Assembly (NCBI RefSeq): GCF_031456295.1
Contig: NZ_JAVDUJ010000001.1
Span: 62,001-126,000 of the forward strand
DNA length: 64,000 bases
Source of the DNA: Arcanobacterium_A hippocoleae
Lineage (GTDB): Bacteria; Actinomycetota; Actinomycetes; Actinomycetales; Actinomycetaceae
Direction: 5' to 3'
Shown here: positions 9,151 through 16,469 of the stretch, one piece after another
How positions within the stretch are numbered: the stretch's first letter is position 1
Layout of the letters: each line of letters begins with the position of its first letter
Program-made: the position numbers and the translations under genes
Notes under the pieces: model-generated
The model's database searches: none
Told to the model about the DNA's origin: nothing
The model's input: the letters and a program-made list of their open reading frames with translations, nothing else

Positions 9151-9208
9151 GGATACTGCTAGTTAAGCATTTCTTGCTAGTGCTACAACACCGATAAATG
9201 TCAGGGTG
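9151..9208 (-). promoter_or_regulatory. Conserved leader/promoter element of cassette 1
   Basis: About 55 bases nearly identical to elements upstream of cassettes 2 and 3. On the minus strand it carries GACATTTATCGGTGTTG, then ACTAGCA repeated with an 18-base period. It lies about 115 bases before the precursor start, directly after the terminase fragment. It is a likely activator site plus core promoter. Confidence 0.6.
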
Positions 9209-9210
9209 TG

Positions 9211-9438
9211 CTAAATAAACAACAGCCCGCGCTCGTCATACACCGATTCGCTAGCCTCGTCGCCGTTTCGAATCGCTCGGTCTAACGCCATGATGAGTGC
9301 GACGATGCCGTCGATTTTCTCGGTGGACTTGGCTTTATCGGGCTTGATGTTGCCTGCCGGGTTTTGCCGCACCGTAATGTTGTCTGCCATCCACGCCAAT
9401 ACTGGGTGACCGCCGTGCGTGATCCTGCCTTCTAATAG
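9211..9438 (-). pseudogene. Terminase large subunit, 3' fragment (second copy)
   Basis: The last 75 codons of a phage terminase large subunit, in frame from about LEGRITHGGHPVLAWMADN to the stop after DERGLLFI. It matches the C-terminus of the complete terminase at 14.4-16.1 kb closely, but with many base differences, so it is a homologue from a related phage rather than a recent copy. It ends in the same stop context, and the cassette leader follows immediately. The upstream part is lost at an inverted repeat. Confidence 0.85.
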
Positions 9439-9448
9439 TATTAGAACT

Positions 9449-9494
9449 AGCTAGTGGGTGACCCCAAGTTATTCGCTGGGGTCACCCACTAGCT
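9449..9494. terminator. Perfect 18-bp inverted repeat, terminator or element end
   Basis: The arms AGCTAGTGGGTGACCCCA and TGGGGTCACCCACTAGCT pair without a mismatch around a 10-base loop. It lies between the cassette 2 membrane gene and the terminase fragment, so it may terminate cassette 2 transcription. No clear T-tract follows on either strand. Confidence 0.5.
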
Positions 9495-9530
9495 ATAAAT
9501 AATAGTTAAGTGCGCGGGGGAGCTGCTTGA

Positions 9531-9719
9531 CTACGCAGGGTCTCTAGGCCGCAAAAGCACCATTGCAGCAATGCATGTTAGAGAAACCAACGCCCACCCC
9601 CGTCCATAAAGAAAAGTAAGCGGGACAGACACAGTAGCAACGGTTCCAAGAACGGTGATCGCTATAACTTTCCAAACCCTATAGAAAGATCGCTTCAGAT
9701 TAGTAGTAATCAGCTTCAT
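9531..9719 (-). CDS. Small membrane protein, putative immunity partner (cassette 2)
   Basis: A 62-residue protein starting at an ATG behind AGAGGATTGGAA, eleven bases after the precursor stop. The N-terminus is basic (KLITTNLKRSFYRVWK) and two hydrophobic helices follow (IAITVLGTVATVSVPLTFLY and ALVSLTCIAAMVLL), ending in RPRDPA. A two-helix membrane protein next to a Cys-rich secreted precursor fits a bacteriocin immunity protein. No homology is recognised, and the assignment rests on context and topology. Confidence 0.6.
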   Translation of the reverse strand: MKLITTNLKRSFYRVWKVIAITVLGTVATVSVPLTFLYGRGWALVSLTCIAAMVLLRPRDPA

Positions 9720-9729
9720 TTCCAATCCT

Positions 9730-10647
9730 CTACAGCTGAAAACATCCAACTACTGCCGCCATGCCACCAGCGCCGAGGGTGGCATAACCGCCAATACACG
9801 CTGCGCAGACGACTTTAGACGCTGTGGGTTCTGGAAATGCACAAGCGCCTGCGCACGCAGCAGCAATGGCCCATGCCGCTATCCCACCAACGCCCGTTGC
9901 CGCAGCCAAACATGCCGCGATTTTCCCTATAGACCGCTCCTGACTCAGGCTTGCTGCAGCCTCATCTGCCTTAGCCTTTAGATTCTGCATTTCCAGTTTC
10001 ATTGCATCGTTATCAATGAATTTAACTCCAAGATCTTTGGATCGGATAAACTTCCCATCCACCCACTGCTCCATCCACAGGTTGCCGTTTTCCCCTTCAA
10101 AGTAGAGCGTCTCGGCGTAGTTGGAAATAGCACCGTTTTCTTCATAGACAACAGTAAAATTACTAATTGGGCTATAACCTTCAACAGGGATAGCAACAGT
10201 CGTGAACACTCTACCTTGTTTTTGCATTTTCAAAGCCACTGCAGCGTCGAAGTTTAGCTGCTCCACTGTCGAGGAGATTTCAATCTTTTTCAAGGAAGCA
10301 TCCTGCTTAACGCGATTAAGCGCGACCTCCCGCTGAGTTCCAATAAGTTCGCTTGATCTGTCTGGTGCGTTTTCAGTGATTGAGCATTGGGGACTTTGGG
10401 GGTCACGTTGCTCCGTAGTTCCTATGTGCATCGCAGAAACTGCATACCCATCTCGAGACATATGCGAAGAATAGTTAGTATCGAAAGTCCGGTTTAACAC
10501 GCGACCTATAGATTCAGCCACCTCCGCATGAGCGGGTTTCGCAGGTATGGTTTCCGCACCGGAAGCAAAACCAGTGGCACCCAGAACAAGAGCCCCAGTA
10601 GTGATCAACGTTACGCTTGCATAAAAGAATTGTTTCGTGGATCTCAT
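9730..10647 (-). CDS. Secreted precursor with Cys/Gly-rich hydrophobic tail, halocin-C8-like (cassette 2)
   Basis: A 305-residue protein behind an AAAAGGAAA ribosome site. The signal peptide covers about residues 1-30 (FYASVTLITTGALVLGATGF). A long hydrophilic pro-region of about 205 residues follows. The last 62 residues form a hydrophobic Gly/Ala-rich domain with six cysteines (ACLAAATG, AACAGACAF, VVCAACIGG, VVGCFQL). That plan, with Sec or Tat leader, large N-terminal protein and C-terminal Cys-rich hydrophobic microcin, is what halocin C8 precursors show; in halocin C8 the N-terminal part is the immunity protein. Similarity is architectural and by eye only. The promoter faces away from the peptide-kinase operon across a shared palindrome. 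Confidence 0.6.
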   Translation of the reverse strand: MRSTKQFFYASVTLITTGALVLGATGFASGAETIPAKPAHAEVAESIGRVLNRTFDTNYSSHMSRDGYAVSAMHIGTTEQRDPQSPQCSITENAPDRSSELIGTQREVALNRVKQDASLKKIEISSTVEQLNFDAAVALKMQKQGRVFTTVAIPVEGYSPISNFTVVYEENGAISNYAETLYFEGENGNLWMEQWVDGKFIRSKDLGVKFIDNDAMKLEMQNLKAKADEAAASLSQERSIGKIAACLAAATGVGGIAAWAIAAACAGACAFPEPTASKVVCAACIGGYATLGAGGMAAVVGCFQL

Positions 10648-10722
10648 CTTTGTTTCCTTTTGTCATACCACCGTTGGTGATGGGCTGTGCAGCTTGGGAA
10701 TATGGGCTGCGATCTCCTCTTA

Positions 10723-10780
10723 GGATACTAATAGGTAACCATTTCTTGCTAGTGCTACAACACCGATAAATGTCAGGGTG
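10723..10780 (-). promoter_or_regulatory. Conserved leader/promoter element of cassette 2
   Basis: On the minus strand it has the same GACATTTATCGGTGTTG core as cassettes 1 and 3, then one good ACTAGCA and a degenerate second copy. Similarity to the cassette 3 leader continues to the start codon. It overlaps the large palindrome of the divergent region. Confidence 0.6.
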
Positions 10781-10802
10781 CGACCCTGACACATATCGGT
10801 GT
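10760..10802. promoter_or_regulatory. Extended palindrome between divergent cassette 2 and peptide-kinase operon
   Basis: ACACCGATA and TATCGGTGT pair as outer arms, and TCAGGGT and ACCCTGA as inner arms, around GCG. The palindrome places one copy of the GACA...ATCGGTGT core on each strand, one facing each gene. It is well placed for a dimeric or tetrameric regulator controlling both promoters. Confidence 0.55.
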
Positions 10803-10804
10803 CG
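10788..10804 (+). promoter_or_regulatory. 17-bp motif upstream of the peptide-kinase operon
   Basis: GACACATATCGGTGTCG on the plus strand matches the cassette leader core GACATTTATCGGTGTTG at 14 of 17 positions. It lies 66 bases before the peptide start. Confidence 0.5.
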
Positions 10805-10870
10805 AAAAGCCATAGCAGGCTAGTAAGTTCGAAGAGTACAAGAAAAAGCGGACGATGTAGAAAGGGTGCG

Positions 10871-11088
10871 GTGACAGAAATGGTAGGATTGACGCGGAGA
10901 GCTAGTTCTCGTTTGATGGCTCTAGTAGTTGCTGGGCTGTTGGGTTTGGGGTGGCTATCCCACCGAGCACGGTTGTGCTTGCTAGCGAACTAGAAACCAC
11001 CACAACAAGCGTTGCAACAGTCAAAGCATACTATGGTAACCTGTTGTGTACGTTACTTCCTAAACTGCCTGGTTGCAAGAAAAACTAG
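10871..11088 (+). pseudogene. Small secreted peptide gene, putative inducer of the downstream two-component system (frame broken by one base)
   Basis: Starting at GTG behind GAAAGGG, the frame encodes MVGLTRRASSRLMALVVAGL, a signal-peptide core. After a one-base loss in a GGGG run it continues VAIPPSTVVLA, SELETTTTSVATV and KAYYGNLLCTLLPKLPGCKK. Restoring one G gives a 72-residue prepeptide with a likely cleavage at VLA|SE and a mature peptide of about 34 residues containing two cysteines and a YYGN motif. The stop overlaps the kinase start region (TAGTGATG). Peptide-kinase-regulator order is that of class II bacteriocin quorum-sensing operons, where the peptide is the pheromone. Whether the frameshift is real, phase variation or sequence error is open. 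Confidence 0.55.
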
Positions 11089-11090
11089 TG

Positions 11091-12227
11091 ATGTTCAAAG
11101 TCATTAAGCGCCATCTATACCCGCGCGCAAGCAGCTATAAGCTAGCCTATTTACTAACTGCTGCACTTATTATGATTTTTGAACTCATTATTCATCTCTC
11201 ACCTCCCTTTTTCGACACTTCAACTATCTGGGTTTTAGCTTTCCTCTGTATAGCACTAGCTGCAGCCCCTTGGCTAGGAACTATTGGCGATTTATTTTTT
11301 TCCCTTGCTTATATCGCGATAGGGTTGGCTGAATTTGATTCATCGCTGTCATTTCCGACATTCGGCATTACCTTGATCGTGGCCGTATGGATCATAAATC
11401 ACCATACGATCAGAGCCTCCATACTACTTGGCGGTGTGGCACTGCTGTCCTTGTGGCAAAATGATGACCTCCCATTCCAGCTAGTTAGTGAAATCCTCGT
11501 GGCAGTGTTGGTTTTTACTATTGCTTTACTGCTCCGATCCTCATTCGACAAGGCCAGCGAATCTGAGCGCGAGATTTCCAATGCACGTCGAGCATCACGC
11601 GAAGCAGTAGCCTCAATCCGAACCGAATTGGCTGCCCAGTTACATGACACGATTGCGAAGGATCTTGCTCAAGTGGCCATATTGGTGCAGAACATGGCTG
11701 CAGCGCATCCTGAGCTTGCTGACGAGATTGATCCGATCACAAATATTACCCAGGGTGCTTCTCGCCGGTTACGTCCAATGATTATGGATCTGAACCAAAC
11801 CGTGGCTGCGCCGAGTTTTCGGGTAGCGGTGACAGAATCCGCAGTGATGTTACGCTCCCGCAGCATGGTGTTGAAGGTGGAGATGGCGGCTGATATTGAC
11901 CATTTGCTTTCTCGTCAGGCTTTGCTCACAGCGTCACTGTTTGTGCGTGAGACCGCCACGAATGTGTTGAAATATGGGCAATCCTCGACCAGTGTCGAGC
12001 TTTATGTGGATCTTGAGGGGAGCGAGCTGGCGTTAATGATGAGGAACCAGATTAGCACCGAGCCGATCGATCGCACGCTCACTGGTGGGTTTGGGTTAGC
12101 CAATTTGCAATCCCGGATTGAGAGCGAGGGCGGGCGTATGAGTTTCACTTCTACCGGTGCCCGCTGGATTATTAGCGCTGCTATTCCTAACCTCAATCCT
12201 AGCATTACAGGAGGTAGCGATGAGTGA
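11091..12227 (+). CDS. Sensor histidine kinase (HisKA_3, NarL/LiaS-type)
   Basis: A 378-residue kinase. The first about 155 residues are hydrophobic and form several membrane helices. A short coiled linker leads to the dimerisation/phosphoacceptor helix AAQLHDTIAKDLAQV with the phosphorylated histidine near residue 185. The ATPase domain has an N-box (RETATNVLKYG) and a G-box (GGFGLANLQSRI). I chose the ATG right after the peptide stop; an upstream GTG overlaps that stop. A multi-helix sensor without a large extracellular domain fits recognition of a hydrophobic peptide or envelope state. It overlaps the response regulator by eight bases. Confidence 0.9.
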   Translation: MFKVIKRHLYPRASSYKLAYLLTAALIMIFELIIHLSPPFFDTSTIWVLAFLCIALAAAPWLGTIGDLFFSLAYIAIGLAEFDSSLSFPTFGITLIVAVWIINHHTIRASILLGGVALLSLWQNDDLPFQLVSEILVAVLVFTIALLLRSSFDKASESEREISNARRASREAVASIRTELAAQLHDTIAKDLAQVAILVQNMAAAHPELADEIDPITNITQGASRRLRPMIMDLNQTVAAPSFRVAVTESAVMLRSRSMVLKVEMAADIDHLLSRQALLTASLFVRETATNVLKYGQSSTSVELYVDLEGSELALMMRNQISTEPIDRTLTGGFGLANLQSRIESEGGRMSFTSTGARWIISAAIPNLNPSITGGSDE

Positions 12228-12879
12228 GGATATTCGCGTCCTACTGGCCGATGATGATCAGATCATTCGTGATGGCCTAGCTAATTTGTTGAACCTACAA
12301 GATGGAATTACGGTGGTAACAGCCGTGGAAAACGGGCGCGCGGCACTACACGTCTTAGCTGAACATCGAGTAGACGTGGCACTGCTGGATGTGGATATGC
12401 CTGTTCTTGACGGTATTAGGACCGCGAAAGAAATCGGGCGAATGTACCCCAATATTGCTGTGGTGATGCTGACCGCATTCGAGCACGAAGACTCACTCGC
12501 ACAATCCTTAGCAAGTAATGTGCGCGGGTTTCTCACCAAAGACATTCTAGCCCCTGAGCTTGCCCAGTTAATTAAACAAGCCCACAGTGGTCAGCGTGTG
12601 TTCGGACCGCGCCCCACCCAGATACTCGCAGAATCTTATATGGTATACAGTAAAAACGATCCTACCTATGACGATTTCCGCCAAAAAGTAGAGCAGCTCC
12701 CAAACTATCTACGCTCCGTATTCGATTTGCTCATCCAAGCCCTACCCAACAAGATCATCGCCCGAGAGCTTGGGATTACTGAAGCTACCGCACGTTCGTA
12801 CATTTCTGAACTCTTCACAGCTACCGGCTTTACCAATCGAGGTGAACTCACCGTCACTGCCGTCAAAGCTGGATACTAA
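12220..12879 (+). CDS. LuxR/NarL-family response regulator
   Basis: A 219-residue regulator starting at the ATG behind GGAGG, inside the kinase's last codons. The receiver domain shows the acidic pocket LLADDDQ (residues 8-14), the phosphoacceptor Asp57 in LLDVDMP, and the TAF...KD switch residues (GFLTKD). The C-terminal LuxR-type HTH reads ARELGITEATARSYISELF. It is the cognate partner of the kinase. The likely targets are the nearby cassette promoters carrying the shared 17-bp motif, including its own operon; this is inferred from position and motif sharing. Confidence 0.93.
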   Translation: MSEDIRVLLADDDQIIRDGLANLLNLQDGITVVTAVENGRAALHVLAEHRVDVALLDVDMPVLDGIRTAKEIGRMYPNIAVVMLTAFEHEDSLAQSLASNVRGFLTKDILAPELAQLIKQAHSGQRVFGPRPTQILAESYMVYSKNDPTYDDFRQKVEQLPNYLRSVFDLLIQALPNKIIARELGITEATARSYISELFTATGFTNRGELTVTAVKAGY

Positions 12880-12963
12880 TCTGTCAAGCATACGAGCTGG
12901 AGGGTACAAGCCAACTTGAACCCGCCAGCCGAAGAAGAAACAAAACAGTATTAATTACGATCG

Positions 12964-13045
12964 TTATTCCGTTTCCTTACGAAGGATCAATGTTTTCGGA
13001 ATAGCCAGTACCGCTGCTGCGAGCATGATGAACTCGGCATAAGCT
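12964..13045 (-). pseudogene. Remnant of a membrane transporter C-terminus
   Basis: An open frame reads AYAEFIMLAAAVLAIPKTLI then LRKETE and stop. It looks like the last membrane helix and tail of a multi-pass transporter (MFS- or ABC-like), with no upstream remainder. It suggests deletion of a larger gene between the regulator operon and cassette 3. Confidence 0.3.
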
Positions 13046-13053
13046 TATAGAGA

Positions 13054-13089
13054 AGAGTCCCTCAGAATTGTGCGATCCTGAGGGACTCT
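13054..13089. terminator. Bidirectional hairpin between the regulator operon and cassette 3
   Basis: A 12-bp stem, AGAGTCCCTCAG with CTGAGGGACTCT, around a 12-base loop. It sits between two convergent operons. A T-tract is weak on both sides. Confidence 0.55.
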
Positions 13090-13243
13090 AGGGTATAGGA
13101 GATGCCTACATTACATTTCTAGATTGCGTTCCAATTTGATCCGTTTCTGTTTAACCGAGATAGGCAAACGTACACAGTAAGACGTAGATCTTACCAGTGT
13201 AATGATTTTGGAATATAAACTTAGTTAAACTCGTTATTGATAC

Positions 13244-13570
13244 TTACACCCCTCTTTGTTTTTCGCGATAGTTTCGCCCGTAAATATATGCCACCATGAT
13301 GATGAGTATTGTAAACCGAGTCCAAGAGGAATTTTGAATGGTAATCAAACCGATTGTGGAAGCCATATACAGTAGTGACCAGAAAACCTCAGAGAGACTT
13401 TCTTGAAAACGTCTGTAGATACTCCACACCGCAGTGGCAGTGAGAATTGCAATCATTGCTAGATTGTGAAATTCATTCCATTTGGAGGTGGTCAAGTCGC
13501 TTGCAAGAAAGATCAGGGATGATGCCCACAACATCTCAGGGACTATTGCACTAGCACTAGTCTTGTTCAT
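13244..13570 (-). CDS. Membrane protein, putative immunity partner (cassette 3)
   Basis: I place the start at an ATG 20 bases after the precursor stop, behind GGGGGT, giving 108 residues. Four hydrophobic segments can be seen: PEMLWASSLIFLASD, LAMIAILTATAVWSIY, EVFWSLLYMASTIGLITI and RFTILIIMVAYIYG. The C-terminus is basic (RNYREKQRGV). No enzyme motif is present. Position behind a secreted precursor matches the other three cassettes and suggests immunity or export help. Larger than the partners in cassettes 1, 2 and 4. Confidence 0.6.
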   Translation of the reverse strand: MNKTSASAIVPEMLWASSLIFLASDLTTSKWNEFHNLAMIAILTATAVWSIYRRFQESLSEVFWSLLYMASTIGLITIQNSSWTRFTILIIMVAYIYGRNYREKQRGV

Positions 13571-13590
13571 TTCAATATACCCCCATCGAA

Positions 13591-14286
13591 TTACTCGCCT
13601 TCGATTTCCACAGTGATTGGTGGGATTGCCCAATCAGAGTAGAAGGTAATACCTTTACCTTGATGAAGAGCCCCAACTACTTTCGCGGCAATATTTGCGA
13701 AAAATTGTCCACCTAAAACAGCAGTTGCGATGCCTGCTACCGTTCCGAGTGGGCCGGCAAGTGATGTCAATAATGGCCAAACAGCAGCAACAGCTGCAGG
13801 TCCTGCTTCAGCTGCAGTTGCCAAGAATGCAAATGTTCCGGCTTGTAAATCAGCATTGGAGATGTGAAAGAGGCGGGCTGCACGATCACTACTGGATGTT
13901 GAGGTTCTTTCAATGATGTTTATTGCTGGTGCTTGACCAGAAGCAAAACTATGAAGAAGTTTCACTTGGTCAGCGGTAAAATGGTATTCGTCATGCAGCT
14001 CTACATCTGTTGCGGTGATAGAGAACTTTCCTGGTGCGGTAATGCTGCTTTTCAGCACAGGATTTGCTTGTGCTATTTTTGCTGCAAATTCTATTGCTTG
14101 GGCTTCTGTGAGTGTGATTGATTCAGTTGGAGTTACGTCCTTGTCAAGCTCAGATAACGAAGTAATGTGAATCGCATTTAAACTATTCGACAGATTGGCA
14201 GCGTTCGCAATACCTGTTACCGAAACAGATAACGCGATCGTGCATATACTAGCAACCGTAAATTGTGCAATTCTGTGTAGTTTCAT
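13591..14286 (-). CDS. Secreted precursor with Gly/Ala-rich hydrophobic domain (cassette 3)
   Basis: A 231-residue protein. The start is the ATG with AAAGGAAA upstream, and the first residues match the cassette 1 signal peptide (MKLHRIAQFTVASIC against MKLRKVAQLATASIC), ending IANA. A pro-region containing LTEAQAIEFAAKIA resembles cassettes 1 and 4. The C-terminal 90 residues have two long Ala/Gly-rich hydrophobic stretches (AAEAGPAAVAAVWPLLTSLA and GTVAGIATAVLGGQFFANI) and no cysteine. This could be a membrane-active bacteriocin of the circular or pore-forming kind, but no family is recognised and no maturation enzyme lies nearby. Confidence 0.55.
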   Translation of the reverse strand: MKLHRIAQFTVASICTIALSVSVTGIANAANLSNSLNAIHITSLSELDKDVTPTESITLTEAQAIEFAAKIAQANPVLKSSITAPGKFSITATDVELHDEYHFTADQVKLLHSFASGQAPAINIIERTSTSSSDRAARLFHISNADLQAGTFAFLATAAEAGPAAVAAVWPLLTSLAGPLGTVAGIATAVLGGQFFANIAAKVVGALHQGKGITFYSDWAIPPITVEIEGE

Positions 14287-14364
14287 AATAATGTTTCCTT
14301 TCGTCATACCACCGTTGGTGGCGGGTTACGCAGCTTGGGGATATGGGATGCAATCTCCTCTTAG

Positions 14365-14422
14365 AGATACTGCTAGTTAAGCATTTCTTGCTAGTGCTAC
14401 AACACCGATAAATGTCAGGGTG
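14365..14422 (-). promoter_or_regulatory. Conserved leader/promoter element of cassette 3
   Basis: The core GACATTTATCGGTGTTG is identical to cassettes 1 and 2. It is followed on the minus strand by two ACTAGCA repeats with an 18-base period. TCAGGGT...ACCCTGA inner arms are also present just upstream. It lies between the terminase stop and the precursor. Confidence 0.6.
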
Positions 14423-14447
14423 CGACCCTGATATTCGTCAGGGTGTG

Positions 14448-16058
14448 CTAAATAAACAACAGTCCGCGCTCGTCATAGACTGACTCGGCGTCATCGTCGC
14501 CGCCGTTTCTGAGTGCCCGGTCGAGCGCCATGATGAGGGCGACGATGCCGTCGATTTTCTCGGTGGATTTGGCTTTGTCGGGTTTGATGTTGCCTGCGGG
14601 GTCTTGCCGGACGGTGATGTTGTCTGCCATCCACGCGAGCACCGGGTGCCCGCCATGCGCCAATCGGCCTTCGAGGGCTAGTTTCATCAGTTCCTTCGAG
14701 GGTGGGCTCATGTCTTTAAATCCCTGCCCGAAAGGAACAACAGTGAAGCCGAGTCCTTCGAGGTTCTGCGACATTTGGACGGCGCCCCACCTGTCGTAGG
14801 CGATTTCCCTGATGTTGTATCTGAGGTCGAGTTGTTCGATTTCGTGCTCGATATGGTCGTAGTGCACGACGTTGCCCTCAGTCGTTTCGAGAAAGCCTTG
14901 CCGGTGCCACAGGTCATAAGGGACGTGATCCCTTGCTACGCGCAGATCCAATGTGTCTTCTGGAAGCCACAGCTTCGGCAGAATCCAATACGGCTCGTCC
15001 GGCTCGATGGGCGGGAACACCAAAACGAATGCCGTAATGTCGCTTGTGGATGACAGGTCGAGTCCGCCGTAACAAACCCGCCCTTCGAGAGCTTTATCGT
15101 CTACGGGTGCGTTGTTTTGGTTCCAGACGTTCATGGGCATCCAGCGCACTTCTTGCTTCACCCACTGATTGAGCCTGAGCTGCCTGAAAGAGTTTTCTTC
15201 GGCGGGGTTTTGCTTCGCGGACTCGCACGCATCACGCACCTTGTCGAGGGTGACGGTGATGCCAAGGGAGGGGTTGGCTTTGCGCCACACCTGCTCGTCT
15301 GTCCAGTCCTCGTTCATGTCGGCACCGTAGATGACGGGATAGAACCTGGGGTCGTGCTTTTTGCCTGCCAGGATGTCGAGGGCTTTCTGATGCTGCTCGT
15401 AGCAAATACTGTGGGTGTCCGAACCGGCCGTAGTGATGAGGAAATAGAGCGGCTGGGTTCTCGCGTCACCGGAGCCTTTCGTCATCACATCAAACAGCTT
15501 GCGGTTCGGCTGGGTGTGTAGTTCATCGAAGACCACGCCTGAGATGTTGAACCCGTGCTTGGAGTAGGCTTCAGCGGAAAGCACCTGGTAGAAGCTGTTG
15601 GTTGGGGTGTAGATGATGCGTTTTTGGGAGCGTAGGATTTTCACACGTTTCGCTAATGGTGGGCACATGCGCACCATGTCTGCTGCCACTTCGAACACGA
15701 TTGAGGCTTGCTGCCGATCCGCCGCGCACCCGTACACCTCGGCACGTTCCTCACCGTCAGCGCAGGTGAGTAGCAGTGCGATAGCGGCGGCGAGTTCGCT
15801 CTTGCCTTGCTTCTTCGGTATTTCCACATACGCTTGGGTGAATTGGCGGTATCCGTCGGGTTTGAGGGTGCCGAACAGGTCGCGGATTATTTGTTCCTGC
15901 CAGCCCAGCAGCTCGAAACGTTTGCCAGCCCAGCGGCCTTTCGTATGTGTGAGCGCCTCGATGAACGCTACCGCATAATCCGCTGCCCGCTTATCGTAAT
16001 GGGAGGAGGGCGCGGCGAAGCGAGTGGGCACGTATTGCTCAAGTTTGCGCATCGCCAT
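14448..16058 (-). CDS. terL: Phage terminase large subunit
   Basis: A 536-residue, full-length terminase of the Terminase_1 (HK97-like) family. The ATPase P-loop variant PKKQGKS is at residues 81-87 and the Walker B segment GVVFDELHT near residue 175. The C-terminal nuclease domain shows acidic positions in GGLDLSST and YDRWGAV. It packages phage DNA into proheads using ATP hydrolysis and cuts the concatemer. In an intact phage, portal would follow directly. Here the cassette array is inserted between terminase and portal, so packaging genes are present but scattered and partly broken. Probably a relic rather than a working gene set. Confidence 0.93.
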   Translation of the reverse strand: MAMRKLEQYVPTRFAAPSSHYDKRAADYAVAFIEALTHTKGRWAGKRFELLGWQEQIIRDLFGTLKPDGYRQFTQAYVEIPKKQGKSELAAAIALLLTCADGEERAEVYGCAADRQQASIVFEVAADMVRMCPPLAKRVKILRSQKRIIYTPTNSFYQVLSAEAYSKHGFNISGVVFDELHTQPNRKLFDVMTKGSGDARTQPLYFLITTAGSDTHSICYEQHQKALDILAGKKHDPRFYPVIYGADMNEDWTDEQVWRKANPSLGITVTLDKVRDACESAKQNPAEENSFRQLRLNQWVKQEVRWMPMNVWNQNNAPVDDKALEGRVCYGGLDLSSTSDITAFVLVFPPIEPDEPYWILPKLWLPEDTLDLRVARDHVPYDLWHRQGFLETTEGNVVHYDHIEHEIEQLDLRYNIREIAYDRWGAVQMSQNLEGLGFTVVPFGQGFKDMSPPSKELMKLALEGRLAHGGHPVLAWMADNITVRQDPAGNIKPDKAKSTEKIDGIVALIMALDRALRNGGDDDAESVYDERGLLFI

Positions 16059-16131
16059 ACTGTTGGTCTCCTTCCGGGGCGTGAATAAAAGCCCAACCGT
16101 CAGTGGGGTTGGGCTCTACCTGGCTGGCTGT

Positions 16132-16428
16132 TTAGTTGTTGATCTGGTTCATGACCCAGGCGATGGCGTGTCCGGCGTCTTGGAAGTATTCGTCGGTCTC
16201 AGCGATCAATCCGAGTGCGCATTCGTTAAAGCCTCGGGAGTTCGGGCCGAACCCTGGGATTGGTTCTTCCAGGGCGATGTAGAGGCGGGCGGTGTTGCCT
16301 TGTTTGCCTTTGCCCATGTTCACCCAGTTGGTTGCGATGACGTGAGTGCCGTATTGGATGACCGCGCCGAAGCTGTTGGTGTTCATTTGCAGGTATTCCA
16401 TCGTCACCTTGGTCTCGTTGGTTTCCAT
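16132..16428 (-). CDS. Small phage protein of unknown function
   Basis: A 98-residue soluble protein starting METNETKVTMEYLQMN and ending ECALGLIAETDEYFQDAGHA then IAWVMNQINN. No membrane helix, signal or motif is recognised. It directly precedes terminase on the same strand, where small terminase subunits or regulatory phage proteins usually lie, but it has no visible HTH. The open frame continues further upstream, through a junction with unrelated sequence, so I chose the internal ATG. Confidence 0.6.
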   Translation of the reverse strand: METNETKVTMEYLQMNTNSFGAVIQYGTHVIATNWVNMGKGKQGNTARLYIALEEPIPGFGPNSRGFNECALGLIAETDEYFQDAGHAIAWVMNQINN

Positions 16429-16469
16429 TGTCGTTGCCGCCCTTTCCCGTTTGGCTGGTTTTGTTTTGG

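Noticed and set aside
10799..10993. Plus-strand frame read as a single 64-residue protein upstream of the kinase
   Set aside because: Only its middle is protein-like (a signal-peptide core). The C-terminal WLSHRARLCLLAN is the out-of-frame reading of the secreted peptide gene described at 10871-11088.
13695..14121. Plus-strand frames rich in Gln/Leu opposite cassette 3
   Set aside because: They are antisense shadows of Ala-rich codons in the secreted precursor and have no start signals.
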